64,000 bases of DNA from an uncultured Alphaproteobacteria bacterium (GCA_947259105.1 CAMYKU010000002.1:28781-92780), one strand, 5' to 3'; counted from the first letter of the stretch, positions 37,576 to 47,058 are shown. Translations and numbers: made by a program. The notes: generated by a model from the sequence alone, not told the origin.

Positions 37576-38937
37576 ATGTCGCACAAGATCCAACCGGTCC
37601 ATGTCGTCGGCGGCGGTCTCGCGGGTTCCGAGGCCGCGTGGCAGTTGGCGCGCGCCGGCGTACCCGCCATGCTACACGAAATGCGGCCGGTGCGCGGGAC
37701 CGACGCCCACCAGACCGATGGGCTGGCTGAGCTGGTCTGCTCCAACTCCTTCCGTTCCGACGATGCGGAACATAATGCCGTCGGGCTGCTGCATGAGGAG
37801 ATGCGCCGCTGCGGTTCGCTGATCATGCGCGCGGCGGGCGAGCATAGCGTGCCGGCCGGCGGGGCGCTGGCCGTGGATCGCGATGAATTCAGCCAGGCGG
37901 TGACGGCGGCGCTGGAGGCCGAGCCGCTGGTCGAAATCCGGCGCGAGGAGATCGCCGGCCTGCCGCCGGCGGACTGGGATTCGGTGATCGTCGCCACCGG
38001 CCCCCTCACCTCTCCGGCCCTCTCGCAGGCGGTGCTGGAGTTGTCCGGCGAGGAATCGCTGGCCTTCTTCGACGCCATCGCGCCGATCGTCCACAAGGAC
38101 AGCATCGATTTCTCGAAGGCCTGGTTCCAGTCGCGCTACGATAAGGGCGACGGCAAGGATTACATCAACTGCGCCATGGACGAGGCGCAATACGAGGCCT
38201 TCATCGACGCCCTGCTGGCCGGGGAGATGACCGAATTCAAGGAATGGGAGAAGGACACTCCCTATTTCGAGGCCTGCCTGCCGATCGAGGTGATGGCCGA
38301 ACGCGGGCGCGAGACGCTTCGCTTCGGGCCGATGAAGCCGGTCGGGCTGACCGACCCGCATGGCGACCGGCGCTCGCATGCGGTGGTGCAGCTTCGCCAG
38401 GACAACGCGCTGGGCACGCTCTACAACATCGTCGGCTTCCAGACGAAGCTGAAACATGGCGAGCAGGCCCGCATCTTCCGTATGATCCCGGGGCTTGAGA
38501 ACGCCGAGTTCGCGCGCCTCGGCGGCATCCATCGCAACACGTTCCTGAACAGCCCGCGCCTGCTGGACGGCTTGATGCGGTTGAAGGCCGATCCGCGGCT
38601 GCGTTTCGCGGGCCAGGTCACCGGCGTCGAGGGTTACGTGGAATCCGCCGCCATGGGGCTGCTCGCCGGGCGCCTTGCGGCAGCCGAACGGCTTGGCGAG
38701 GCGATCGTCCCGCCGCCGCCGACCACGGCGCTGGGCGCGCTGCTGGTCCATATTACCGGCGGCGCCGAGGCTGCGACCTTTCAGCCGATGAACGTGAATT
38801 TCGGGCTCTTTCCGCCGGTCGCCCCTCCCGAAGGCAAGCGCAAGATCAAGGGGCGCGACCGCAAGAAGGCGATGAGCGACCGGGCGCTCGCCGATCTGGG
38901 GGAATGGCTGGGCTGCATGCGCGCCGCGGCCGAATAA
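37576..38937 (+). CDS. trmFO: Methylenetetrahydrofolate--tRNA-(uracil-5-)-methyltransferase
   Basis: 453-residue flavoprotein that methylates U54 of the tRNA T loop using methylene-THF and FAD. The N-terminal dinucleotide motif [16 protein letters not shown] is followed by [11 protein letters not shown] with the catalytic-region Cys, and the family segments [23 protein letters not shown] (quoted in part) and [12 protein letters not shown]. The GidA-related fold is clear, but this is the small TrmFO, not MnmG. The ATG at 37576 begins the homology. It converges on a small gene 6 bp away. Confidence 0.96.
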   Translation: MSHKIQPVHVVGGGLAGSEAAWQLARAGVPAMLHEMRPVRGTDAHQTDGLAELVCSNSFRSDDAEHNAVGLLHEEMRRCGSLIMRAAGEHSVPAGGALAVDRDEFSQAVTAALEAEPLVEIRREEIAGLPPADWDSVIVATGPLTSPALSQAVLELSGEESLAFFDAIAPIVHKDSIDFSKAWFQSRYDKGDGKDYINCAMDEAQYEAFIDALLAGEMTEFKEWEKDTPYFEACLPIEVMAERGRETLRFGPMKPVGLTDPHGDRRSHAVVQLRQDNALGTLYNIVGFQTKLKHGEQARIFRMIPGLENAEFARLGGIHRNTFLNSPRLLDGLMRLKADPRLRFAGQVTGVEGYVESAAMGLLAGRLAAAERLGEAIVPPPPTTALGALLVHITGGAEAATFQPMNVNFGLFPPVAPPEGKRKIKGRDRKKAMSDRALADLGEWLGCMRAAAE

Positions 38938-38943
38938 ATCGGG

Positions 38944-39168
38944 TCAGCCGTGCTCCCAGTCGTCGGGGGCAAGGTCGGGATAGTCGATGAAGATCGGCTG
39001 CAGTACGTCCTGCCTTAGATATCCCAGCACGAATTCGATCGTGGCAAGATAGGTCCTGTGCTCTTCCTTGTCGCCGCTGTCCTTGATAATTCCGGCGGCT
39101 GATTCGAGCTGCGTGCCGATTTCCTGCATCAATCCGGCGAGCTTTTCCGATGCGTCCCGTTCCATCAT
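38944..39168 (-). CDS. Small helical protein, unknown function
   Basis: 74 residues, not recognised. The sequence starts MMERDASEKLAGLMQEIG and ends PDLAPDDWEHG; it is predicted mainly helical, acidic, with no signal or membrane segment. The start is fixed by GGAGGA 8 bp upstream of tandem ATGs. A longer in-frame reading to 39531 would overlap the phytoene-synthase-like gene and has no ribosome binding site. It lies between convergent trmFO and the complex I-assembly-like genes, on the latter's strand but 125 bp away. Confidence 0.6.
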   Translation of the reverse strand: MMERDASEKLAGLMQEIGTQLESAAGIIKDSGDKEEHRTYLATIEFVLGYLRQDVLQPIFIDYPDLAPDDWEHG

Positions 39169-39293
39169 ATGCGCATTCCTCCGGGAAGTCTGCGAGGGGG
39201 TCTGCCGATCCCCGGCATAGTGCCTCCAACCCGTTAACGAATTGCTTATCGTGCCCGGATTGAGGTGCTTTCCGGCCGACGGAACAAGGCGCT

Positions 39294-40133
39294 TCAGTAG
39301 CGGCCCGCCAGGGCCCGCGCCATGAGGCGCCAGGATCGCAGACGCAGGGGCGCCGCATTGCGGCCATCGAAAGGGTCGTGGCCAAGCCGCGACAGCCTGG
39401 CGAGGTACGCTTCGGCCAGCGTCGCCGGGAGCAGCGCCGGCAGGGCCGGCCCGGTCTTTCCGGGAATTATCGATCGTGATTCTTTCAATTTTTCCAATGC
39501 GGTAATACAGACTTCCCGAACCGATCTGCAAATGGCGCCGGAGGGTTTCATGTCGCGCAGGGCCCGTTCCTCGGCCCCGTGCCGGGCCATCACGTCACGC
39601 GGCAACAGGCAGCGCCCCTGCCGGAGCTGGTACGGCAGCGCCCGCATCAGGCCGGTCAGGGCCCAGGCGGTGCCGACCAGTCCGCCTGCCGCGTGGGATG
39701 CTTCGTCGGACACGTCCAGAATGAAGAGCGCAAGCCGCGTCAGCCCGCCCGAACTTGCCCCGGCATAGGCAATCAGCCGAGCCAGGGAATCCGGTGGCCC
39801 GTCCGCAAGGTCCATCTCGCGGGCATCGATCAGTTCGTCGAACAGCGCGCGTGGCAGGGCGTGGCGCCGGATTGCCTCGGCAAGCGGCTGCACCACCTGG
39901 TGCTGGCGTGGCTCGCCCTCATAGATTTCCGCAATGACGTCACGCCACCACTGCAGGCGGATATGCCCGAGCATGGGCTCCGAGACCGCCTCGCGGCCGC
40001 GCGCGACCTCGGCATTGAAGGCATAGAGGGCGAGCAGATCCGCGCGGTGCCCGGCCGGGGCAAACAGTGCGGTCAGATAGCGGTCGGAATCCTGTTGCCG
40101 GACCAGTTCTGCGCAGTAGGACCGTTCCGCCAC
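39294..40133 (-). CDS. Squalene/phytoene synthase family protein, NDUFAF6-like
   Basis: 279-residue all-alpha trans-isoprenyl diphosphate synthase fold. Family segments YLTALFAPAGHRADLLALYAF (given in part) and LQWWRDVI are visible. The first Asp-rich motif expected of phytoene/squalene synthases is replaced (FNAEVARGRE), so catalysis is doubtful. This matches the alphaproteobacterial relatives of NDUFAF6, a mitochondrial complex I assembly factor. The NDUFAF3-like gene lies 7 bp upstream and secF-secD-yajC precede it, so all five appear to form one operon. Carotenoid or hopanoid synthesis is unlikely without the motif or partner genes. Confidence 0.8.
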   Translation of the reverse strand: MAERSYCAELVRQQDSDRYLTALFAPAGHRADLLALYAFNAEVARGREAVSEPMLGHIRLQWWRDVIAEIYEGEPRQHQVVQPLAEAIRRHALPRALFDELIDAREMDLADGPPDSLARLIAYAGASSGGLTRLALFILDVSDEASHAAGGLVGTAWALTGLMRALPYQLRQGRCLLPRDVMARHGAEERALRDMKPSGAICRSVREVCITALEKLKESRSIIPGKTGPALPALLPATLAEAYLARLSRLGHDPFDGRNAAPLRLRSWRLMARALAGRY

Positions 40134-40140
40134 CGGTCGC

Positions 40141-40515
40141 TCAGAGCGCGATCAGCGCCGCCGCGACCCTGCGCCCTTCCGCGAGGAGAACATTGAAGGT
40201 GCGGCAGGCGGCGCCGGTATCCATCGGATCCAGGGAAATGCGGTGGCCGCGCAGACCGGCGCGCAACGCTTCGGGCGGGCGCTGCATCCGCGCCCCGCAG
40301 CCCAGCAGCACGATATCGCAGGACGGTTCGGCCGCGATGAGGGGTTCAAAGTCGTCGGACGTCAACGCGTCAACGGCGACCGCGTCCCAGGACAGCGTGC
40401 GGTCCGGAAGCACCAGCACGGATCCGGCATGCACAACGCCGGCGATACGGAACATCCCGGGGCCGTATCCGTCGATGACCTGGCTGCCCTGCGGCACCAG
40501 CGGTGTTATGTCCAT
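40141..40515 (-). CDS. Mth938-domain protein, NDUFAF3-like
   Basis: 124-residue compact alpha/beta protein of the Mth938/NDUFAF3 family (DUF498/598). Typical features are IDGYGPGMFRIAG, VLVLPDRTLSWD, the strand VLLGCGARMQRPPEALR and MDTGAACRTFNVLLAEGR. NDUFAF3 assists complex I assembly in mitochondria. Gene proximity to secD/secF in alphaproteobacteria has been noted for this family. It lies between secF (21 bp upstream) and the NDUFAF6-like gene. It is cytoplasmic; the bacterial role is not established. Confidence 0.85.
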   Translation of the reverse strand: MDITPLVPQGSQVIDGYGPGMFRIAGVVHAGSVLVLPDRTLSWDAVAVDALTSDDFEPLIAAEPSCDIVLLGCGARMQRPPEALRAGLRGHRISLDPMDTGAACRTFNVLLAEGRRVAAALIAL

Positions 40516-40536
40516 GGGCGTCTCCCGCCCCGCCGG

Positions 40537-41481
40537 TCAGCCCTCGGCCTTCGCGCCCGCCGGTTCGGCCTGCTCCTCGACGGTGCCGCGATAGACCTTG
40601 AGGTACAGCAGCAACGGCACGGCGAGCGCGATCGACGAGTATGTACCGATCACGACGCCCCAGATCAGCGCAACGCTGAATCCGCGGATCACCTCACCGC
40701 CGAGAAGATAGAGCGATCCCAGCGCCAGCAAGGTCGTCAGGCTGGTCATGACGGTGCGCGACAGGGTGCTGTTGATCGACAGGTTGAACAAATCGGTGAG
40801 CGGTAGCCTCTTGTATTTGCGCAGGTTCTCGCGCACGCGGTCGAACACGACGACGGTATCGTTGATCGAATAGCCGGCGATGGTCAGGATCGCGGCGACG
40901 GTCGCCAGGTTGAATTCGAGTTGAAACAAGGCAAACAGCCCGATCGTGCTGATCACGTCGTGCAGCAGTGCGATCACTGCGGCGACCCCGAACTGCCATT
41001 CGAATCGAAACCAGACATAGACCAGGATCGCGCCGATCGCCGCCAGCACCGCGATGATCGCAGCCTCCCGCAACTCCTCGCCAACCGTCGGCCCCACCGT
41101 CTCGGTGCGCCGGTACTCTTTCACAGTGCCGCCGAGCGCCTCCTTGACCGCCGCAACGGCCTCCTGCTGCGCTTCGTCCCCGCCCTCCTGGCGCTGGATA
41201 CGGATCAGGACCACGTCCGGCTCGCCGAACTCCTGGAGGCTGACATCGCCGAGCCCGAGCTGGCCCAAGGTCGACCGCATCTCGCCGACGTTCGCTTGCG
41301 TGTCATTGGTCTGCACCTCGATCACGATGCCGCCAAGGAAATCGATGCCCAGATTCAACCCCTGGCCGACGAACAGGCCTGCCGAGGCCAGCACCAGCAT
41401 CGCGGAAAAGGCGAACGCGATCAGACGCCGGCCCATGAAATCGATGGACGTGTCCGCCGGAACGATCGTCAGCTTCTTCAT
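40537..41481 (-). CDS. secF: Protein translocase subunit SecF
   Basis: 314-residue inner-membrane RND-type protein that, with SecD and the proton gradient, drives late export through SecYEG. An N-terminal transmembrane helix (FAFSAMLVLASAGLFVG) is followed by the periplasmic domain with GIDFLGGIVIEV and by five C-terminal membrane helices, including TIAGYSINDTVVVFDRVREN. Length is usual. It is 16 bp downstream of secD and 21 bp upstream of the Mth938 gene. Confidence 0.97.
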   Translation of the reverse strand: MKKLTIVPADTSIDFMGRRLIAFAFSAMLVLASAGLFVGQGLNLGIDFLGGIVIEVQTNDTQANVGEMRSTLGQLGLGDVSLQEFGEPDVVLIRIQRQEGGDEAQQEAVAAVKEALGGTVKEYRRTETVGPTVGEELREAAIIAVLAAIGAILVYVWFRFEWQFGVAAVIALLHDVISTIGLFALFQLEFNLATVAAILTIAGYSINDTVVVFDRVRENLRKYKRLPLTDLFNLSINSTLSRTVMTSLTTLLALGSLYLLGGEVIRGFSVALIWGVVIGTYSSIALAVPLLLYLKVYRGTVEEQAEPAGAKAEG

Positions 41482-41497
41482 GGCGTGCGCCCTTCCC

Positions 41498-43078
41498 TCA
41501 GATCGGCAGTTCCGCCGGCCGCCGCCGGCGCAGCCAGGTCGCGACGATCAGGCGCGTAACCATGATCGCGGTGAACATCGATGTGACGATGCCGATCATC
41601 AGGGTGACCGCGAATCCCTTCACCGGGCCGGATCCGAACATGAACAGCAGCGAGGCCGCGATCAGGGTGGTCAGATTGGCGTCGATGATGGTCGTCAGCG
41701 CCCGTTTGTACCCGGCATCCACGGCATTCAGCGGCGACCGCCCGGCCCGCACCTCCTCGCGGATGCGCTCGAAGATCAGCACGTTGGCGTCGACCGCCAT
41801 GCCGATGGTCAGCACGATGCCCGCAATGCCCGGCAGGGTGAGCGTCGCCTGCAGCGCCGACAATGCGCCGATAATCAGCACGATGTTGAAGAGCAGCGCG
41901 ACGTCCGCGAGCGCACCGAACAACCCGTAGGCAATAACCATGAAGATCACGACGGCGATCAGGCCGATTATGCTGGCGATCTTGCCGGAATCGATCGAAT
42001 CCTGGCCCATGGTGGCACCGACCGAGCGTTCCTCGATAACCACGAGATCGGCGGGCAGCGCGCCGGCGCGCAGCAGCAGGGCAAGGTCGCCGGCGGACTG
42101 GGTAGTGAAATTCCCGGTGATGATGCCGCTTCCGCCGAGGATCGCCGTGCGGATGCGCGGCGCGCTGATTACCTTGCCGTCGAGCACGATGGCGAACAGG
42201 CGGCCGACATTGTCCTGGGTCGCCTTGCCGAATTTCTGGCCGCCGACCGTATCGAACCGGAAACTGACCGCCGGCAGGTTGTTTTCATCGAAACTGGGCT
42301 GCGCGTCGACGAGGTTCCCGCCGCCGACGATGACCCGTCGCTCGAGCAGATAGTCGCGCTGGAAATCGTCGTCGCTGGGGACGATCTCGTAGCCCGGCGG
42401 CGCGCCGCTCCGACGCGCCTCCTCGACCGACATCTTGTCGCTGACGAAGCGGAATGTCAGCTTCGCTGTTTTCTTCAAGAGGTCCTTGATGCGTTCAGGA
42501 TCTTCCACACCGGGCAGCTGGACGAGGATCCGGCTCAGGCCCTGGCGCTGGATCAGCGGCTCGCGGGTCCCGGTCTCGTCGATGCGGCGGCGGACGATTT
42601 CGATCGACTGCTCGATGACGCGCCGCTGGATTTCGACCACCGCCTCTTCGGTAAAGCGCATCCGGAACACACCGCCGTCGCCGGCCTCGACGACCATATC
42701 GGGATCGACGGCGCGCATCAGCGACTCGATCTCGGCCTGGCGCTCGGGTTCGAGGATTCCGAAGACGATGTCCTTGCCCTCGATATGCGGCGCCGGCCGG
42801 TAACGGACCCTTGCGTCGCGCAGCGCCCCGCGCACCGCATCGATGTTCGCGTCCAGCCGTTCCACGACCACCCCTTCCGCCTTGACGTCGAGCAGGAGAT
42901 AGGACCCGCCCTGCAGGTCGAGGCCCAGACTGATCCGCTTGCCGGGACCGCCGTCCGGCATCCAGGACTGGATCCAATCGACCGTCTTATCCGGCATGAA
43001 GTTCGGCGCGGCGTAGAGCACGCCCAAGGCGCAGACGACCAGAACCAGCGTCTTTTTCCAGGTCGGGAACTGAAGCAT
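41498..43078 (-). CDS. secD: Protein translocase subunit SecD
   Basis: 526-residue inner-membrane partner of SecF. A first helix (TLVLVVCALGVLYAAPNF) is followed by SLGLDLQGGSYLLLDVKAE, the large periplasmic P1 domain (about 70-320) and then five C-terminal membrane helices with GMAVDANVLIFERIREE, whose Asp is important for proton coupling. Length is on the short, usual side for alphaproteobacteria. It follows yajC by 21 bp. Confidence 0.97.
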   Translation of the reverse strand: MLQFPTWKKTLVLVVCALGVLYAAPNFMPDKTVDWIQSWMPDGGPGKRISLGLDLQGGSYLLLDVKAEGVVVERLDANIDAVRGALRDARVRYRPAPHIEGKDIVFGILEPERQAEIESLMRAVDPDMVVEAGDGGVFRMRFTEEAVVEIQRRVIEQSIEIVRRRIDETGTREPLIQRQGLSRILVQLPGVEDPERIKDLLKKTAKLTFRFVSDKMSVEEARRSGAPPGYEIVPSDDDFQRDYLLERRVIVGGGNLVDAQPSFDENNLPAVSFRFDTVGGQKFGKATQDNVGRLFAIVLDGKVISAPRIRTAILGGSGIITGNFTTQSAGDLALLLRAGALPADLVVIEERSVGATMGQDSIDSGKIASIIGLIAVVIFMVIAYGLFGALADVALLFNIVLIIGALSALQATLTLPGIAGIVLTIGMAVDANVLIFERIREEVRAGRSPLNAVDAGYKRALTTIIDANLTTLIAASLLFMFGSGPVKGFAVTLMIGIVTSMFTAIMVTRLIVATWLRRRRPAELPI

Positions 43079-43099
43079 GGTGGTGCGTGCTCCGCCCGG

Positions 43100-43441
43100 C
43101 TATTTCTTGATCGTGTCGTTCGCCGGGACGCTCTTGGCTTGGATATCCATCAGGGTGTGCTTCTTCACCCGCACCCGGATACCCTCGGCGATCTCGACGA
43201 TGATTTCGTCACTGCCTTCCTCGATCCTGACGACCGTGCCCACGATGCCGCCACCGGTGGTCACGCGATCGCCGCGCCGCACCGCCGAGACCGCTTCGCG
43301 GTGCTGCTTGTGCTTCTTCTGCTGCGGGCGGATGATCAGGAAATAGAACACCGCAAAGATCAGAACGATCGGCATCAGCGACAGGAACGCGTCGCCGCCG
43401 CCGCCTTCCGCGCCTTGTGCCCAGGCGGTCGAAATAAACAT
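43100..43441 (-). CDS. yajC: Preprotein translocase subunit YajC
   Basis: 113-residue protein with one membrane segment (LMPIVLIFAVFYFLIIRPQQ) near the N-terminus and a conserved cytoplasmic domain (GDRVTTGGGIVGTVVRIE). The ATG at 43441 has GAGGGAG upstream, and the longer reading to 43480 is basic and unlikely. It opens the yajC-secD-secF operon. The 229-bp gap to the divergent DUF815 gene carries no gene I can support. Confidence 0.96.
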   Translation of the reverse strand: MFISTAWAQGAEGGGGDAFLSLMPIVLIFAVFYFLIIRPQQKKHKQHREAVSAVRRGDRVTTGGGIVGTVVRIEEGSDEIIVEIAEGIRVRVKKHTLMDIQAKSVPANDTIKK

Positions 43442-43670
43442 GCAAAACTCCCTCGCAATTCGTCTTCGGCGGCGGCTCACGCGGTCTGCTCGAATCGCGC
43501 CAACCCGCGAACCGCCGGACTATAACGGCCTTCGCGGCGAATGCAAACGAGAGTCGACACGCGGCCGCTGATATGTTTGACGGGCCATCGCCTTATGCTA
43601 TGCATCGGCCGCCGTCATGCAGATAGGAAGGGCGGCGCAGGTTCGCAACAGCGCATGGAATGGACCGAAG

Positions 43671-44531
43671 ATGGAAGACAACGAGACGCTGCGCAGGATC
43701 GCCGACGCGCTGGAGCGACTGGCGCCGCAGGCACAAGCGGCGTCCAATCTGGAAACGGCGGATGCCTTCGTCTGGCGGGCCGACAACGATACCCTGGAGC
43801 CCGTCGCCTCCGTGAACCGGGTGGAAATCGGACTGCTCAAGGGTATCGACCACCAGGCGGACCAGCTGCTGGACAACACCAGGCGCTTTGCCGACGGGCT
43901 TCCGGCGAACAACGCGCTGCTCTGGGGCGCCCGGGGCAGCGGCAAGAGTTCGCTGGTCAAGGCGGTGCATGCCGAAGTGAACCGGAAGGCGGCGGAGAAG
44001 CTCGTCCTGGTCGAAATCCACCGCGAGGATATCGCCTCGCTGCCGCGGCTGCTGACGCTGCTGCGCACGGCCAGCCGCGCCTGCATCCTGTTTTGCGACG
44101 ACCTGTCCTTCGACGACAGCGGGGACACCAGCTACAAGTCGCTCAAGGCCGTCCTGGAGGGCGGAATAGAAGGGCGTCCGGCGAACGTGATCTTCTATGC
44201 GACGTCGAACCGGCGGCACCTGATGCCGCGTGACATGATCGAAAACGAACGCTCGACCGCCATCAACCCATCGGAGGCGACCGAGGAGAAGGTGTCATTG
44301 TCGGACCGGTTCGGCCTCTGGCTCGGCTTCCACAACTGCGACCAGGACACCTTCTTCGCGATGATTGCCGGTTATGTCGACCATTACGGGCTGAAGGTCG
44401 CAGAAGAGGAATGGCGGGCGGCCGCGGTGGAATGGTCGATGACGCGCGGCGCGCGCTCGGGCCGGGTCGCCTGGCAGTTCATCCAGGACCTCGCCGGCCG
44501 GCTCGGCCAGCATCTCGTCGAAAAAGACTGA
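43671..44531 (+). CDS. DUF815 family AAA+ ATPase
   Basis: 286 residues. The Walker A WGARGSGKSSLVKA lies near residue 82-95 and the Walker B-like CILFCDDLSFDDSG follows; an Arg-finger-type NRRHLMPRDM is next. DUF815 is a widely conserved ATPase whose role is not known to me. ATG 43671 is chosen since the family starts near LLRRIADALERLAP; an upstream Met (43617) is possible. It is divergent from yajC and convergent with the NlpD-like gene. Confidence 0.85.
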   Translation: MEDNETLRRIADALERLAPQAQAASNLETADAFVWRADNDTLEPVASVNRVEIGLLKGIDHQADQLLDNTRRFADGLPANNALLWGARGSGKSSLVKAVHAEVNRKAAEKLVLVEIHREDIASLPRLLTLLRTASRACILFCDDLSFDDSGDTSYKSLKAVLEGGIEGRPANVIFYATSNRRHLMPRDMIENERSTAINPSEATEEKVSLSDRFGLWLGFHNCDQDTFFAMIAGYVDHYGLKVAEEEWRAAAVEWSMTRGARSGRVAWQFIQDLAGRLGQHLVEKD

Positions 44532-44578
44532 ACCGGTCGCCTCGTAACAGCCACTGCGTCGGCCGCGCGGCCAGGATT

Positions 44579-45601
44579 CTAGCTGCTCGCGGGTTTCTTG
44601 GGCAGATAGCCGAGCGGGTCGACGGCCTTGCGGCCCTTGCGGATTTCGAAATGAAGCTGCGGCTCGCCGACGCTGCCGCTGCTGCCGACCCGGGCGATCG
44701 CATCACCTTTGCGCACCTTCTGGCCGCGCGTGACCAGCAGCGCATCGTTGTGGGCGTAGGCGGTCATGAATCCGTCCGCATGCTTGATCAGCAGCAGATT
44801 GCCGAACCCGCGCAGCTCGTTGCCGGCATAGGCGACGACGCCGCTCTCCGCGGCAACGACGGTGGCGCCGCGCCGTGCCTTGATGTTGATCCCGTCGTTA
44901 TGGCGGCCGCCCGGCTGACCGCCGAAATTCGTTAGCAGCTTGCCGTTGACGGGCCACAGGAACAGCCGGCCCGTGCGCGGCGGCGGGCTGGGCAGCGCGG
45001 CGACCTGACTCGGGGTCGCCGGCTTGGGGGTGGCCCGGGGCGTCGGCGCCCGCGGCGCCGCGGGCGACGCCCGGGCCGCCTGCGTCGAATGGGCGGTTCC
45101 GGAGGGAACCGTAAGTTCCTGATCGACCACGATGGTATAGGGCGGCTGAATCCCGTTCACGCGCATAAGCTCGTTCATCGGCACGCCGTACTGGCGGGAG
45201 ATGCTGTATACGGTATCTCCCCTCGCAACGCGGTGCATCCGCCGCCCCGGCAGGCGCAGCTGGTCACCCACCTTGAGCAGATAGGGCGGTTTCAGCCGGT
45301 TGGCCTCGATGATCGATCGGACCGGCACACCATAGAGCCGCGCGATCGAATAGACCGTGTTGCCGCGCACGACCGTGTGCTTGCCGCTGGCCGGAACCGG
45401 TATCTGCCGGGCGCCCGGCGGCGGCACCGGCACGAAATTTCCGTCGCCGCGGCTTTGTTTCCCCGTGGCCGTCCGCGAGGCCGATGATGTCGAGCCGCTG
45501 CGATCCCCGTCGTCATACCACCGCGCGCAGCCCGCCACGATCAGGGCGAGGCCCAAAATGGCAAGGAAGCGCAGGGGCGACGAGGTTCGGGGCGTCATCA
45601 T
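44579..45601 (-). CDS. nlpD: NlpD-like LysM/degenerate M23 lipoprotein
   Basis: 340-residue lipoprotein (lipobox LIVAGC, Cys25) with two LysM domains (about 75-120 and 123-165), a Pro/Ala linker and a C-terminal LytM/M23 domain. The zinc ligands are incomplete: HNDGINI replaces HxGxD, and QLHFE replaces HLHFE. Such LytM domains, as in E. coli NlpD and EnvC, activate cell-wall amidases instead of cutting themselves, so an amidase-activator role in division is inferred. It is 12 bp downstream of pcm, the end of the long operon. Confidence 0.88.
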   Translation of the reverse strand: MMTPRTSSPLRFLAILGLALIVAGCARWYDDGDRSGSTSSASRTATGKQSRGDGNFVPVPPPGARQIPVPASGKHTVVRGNTVYSIARLYGVPVRSIIEANRLKPPYLLKVGDQLRLPGRRMHRVARGDTVYSISRQYGVPMNELMRVNGIQPPYTIVVDQELTVPSGTAHSTQAARASPAAPRAPTPRATPKPATPSQVAALPSPPPRTGRLFLWPVNGKLLTNFGGQPGGRHNDGINIKARRGATVVAAESGVVAYAGNELRGFGNLLLIKHADGFMTAYAHNDALLVTRGQKVRKGDAIARVGSSGSVGEPQLHFEIRKGRKAVDPLGYLPKKPASS

Positions 45602-45613
45602 GGCCGAATTATA

Positions 45614-46264
45614 TCATCCGGAGACGGCTTCGCCAGCCCGGCCGGATATCAGCGGCACGAATTTGACCGGTCCCAGCTCCTCGATATCGAGGCCGGTCTC
45701 CTCGCGGCGAACCCGGACGATGCACTGATTCGCTGAATCGTCACCGATCGGAACCACCATGATTCCGCCGATTGCAAGTTGTGCCGACAGGTTCGGCGGG
45801 ATATCGATGGCCGCGGCCGTGACCAGGATCCGCTCGAACGGGGCCTGTTCCGGCCAGCCCAGCGCGCCGTCCCCGGGCCGCGCGGTAATGTTGCGCCGCC
45901 GCAGCTTCGCCAGGCGCGACTCGGCCTGCCCCAGCAGCTCGCGGTGCCGTTCGATGGTGTAGACGCGGCGGCACAGATAGGACAGCACGGCGGTCTGGTA
46001 GCCGGACCCAGTGCCGATCTCCAGCACCCGCGTCCTGTCGTCCACCTGCAGCGCCTCGGTCATCCGCGCGACGACCGCCGGCTGGCTGATCGTCTGGCCG
46101 CAGTCGATCGGCAGCGCCACGTTCTCCCAGGCCTGGTGGACGAAGGCCGGCGGTACGAAGAACTCCCGCGGGACGCGCTCCATCGCGTTCAGGACACGCA
46201 GGTCGGCGACCCCGCAGCGGCGCAGTTCGAGGATCAGGCGCGCCCGTCCGTCAGCGTCGCTCAC
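45614..46264 (-). CDS. pcm: Protein-L-isoaspartate O-methyltransferase
   Basis: 216-residue SAM-dependent methyltransferase that repairs isoaspartyl residues in aged proteins. Family features are FVPPAFVHQAWENVALPIDCGQTISQP (given in part), the SAM loop VLEIGTGSGYQTAVLS and the downstream RILVTAAAIDIPP. Length is normal. The start overlaps surE by 4 bp; the surE-pcm-nlpD order is widespread in proteobacteria. Confidence 0.96.
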   Translation of the reverse strand: MSDADGRARLILELRRCGVADLRVLNAMERVPREFFVPPAFVHQAWENVALPIDCGQTISQPAVVARMTEALQVDDRTRVLEIGTGSGYQTAVLSYLCRRVYTIERHRELLGQAESRLAKLRRRNITARPGDGALGWPEQAPFERILVTAAAIDIPPNLSAQLAIGGIMVVPIGDDSANQCIVRVRREETGLDIEELGPVKFVPLISGRAGEAVSG

Positions 46265-47049
46265 TTGAAGCTCTCCTTCAGCTTCTGCAGGGTTTCTTCG
46301 TGCGTCAGGTCCACATGCAGCGGCGTTACGCTGACCGCTCCGTCCTCGATCGCATGATAGTCGGTATCGTCCTTGCGCAAAAGCGCACCGAACTGTTGCG
46401 GGCCGATCCAGTAATAGTCGTTGCCGCGCGGATCGGTCAGGGCGATCAGGTTGTAGTCCGATACGCGCCGGCCCTGCGCCACCATGCGGATACCGGTCGT
46501 CTCGTCGGCCAGCCGATTGGGGAAATTGACGTTCATGAAGACGTCCTTGGGCCAGGCGACGCCGGCCAGCATGCGCAGGATATCGGGCGCGTGGCGTTCC
46601 GCCGTGCCCCAGTGAACCGGCTGCCCCGTGGTCCCCGTCACCTGGCTGAAGGCGATCGCGGGGACACCCAGGAGTGTCGCTTCCATCGCCGCCGCCACCG
46701 TCCCCGAATAGGTGATGTCCTCGCCCAGGTTTCCGCCGCGGTTGACGCCCGACAGAACGAGGTCCGGCTTGCGGCCTTCCATGACGTGCGCGATGGCGAA
46801 CAGCACACAGTCGGTCGGGCTGCCGTTCACCGCATGACGCCGGCCGGCCAGATGCCGGTGCCGCAGCGGCCGCGAGAGGGTCAGGGAATGCCCGGTCCCG
46901 CTCTGCTCGGTTTCCGGCGCGACGACCCAGACATCGCTCGAGAAATCCTGCGCCACCCGCTCCAGCACGCGCAGGCCGGGCGCGTCGATCCCGTCATCGT
47001 TGGTGATCAGGATTCTCGCGCTGGAAAGGTCGAGCGGCGGTTCGAACAT
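46261..47049 (-). CDS. surE: 5'-nucleotidase SurE
   Basis: 262-residue metal-dependent nucleotidase/exopolyphosphatase linked to stationary-phase survival. The N-terminal metal motif ILITNDDGIDAPG, the GSPTDCV loop and LVLSGVNRGGNLGEDITYSGTVAAAMEA (partial) are the three family blocks. It starts 9 bp after serS and overlaps pcm by 4 bp. Confidence 0.97.
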   Translation of the reverse strand: MFEPPLDLSSARILITNDDGIDAPGLRVLERVAQDFSSDVWVVAPETEQSGTGHSLTLSRPLRHRHLAGRRHAVNGSPTDCVLFAIAHVMEGRKPDLVLSGVNRGGNLGEDITYSGTVAAAMEATLLGVPAIAFSQVTGTTGQPVHWGTAERHAPDILRMLAGVAWPKDVFMNVNFPNRLADETTGIRMVAQGRRVSDYNLIALTDPRGNDYYWIGPQQFGALLRKDDTDYHAIEDGAVSVTPLHVDLTHEETLQKLKESFK

Positions 47050-47058
47050 CAGTGCCCG

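Noticed and set aside
41054..43525. 823-residue plus-strand open frame
   Set aside because: It is antisense to secF, secD and yajC and has no recognisable domain.
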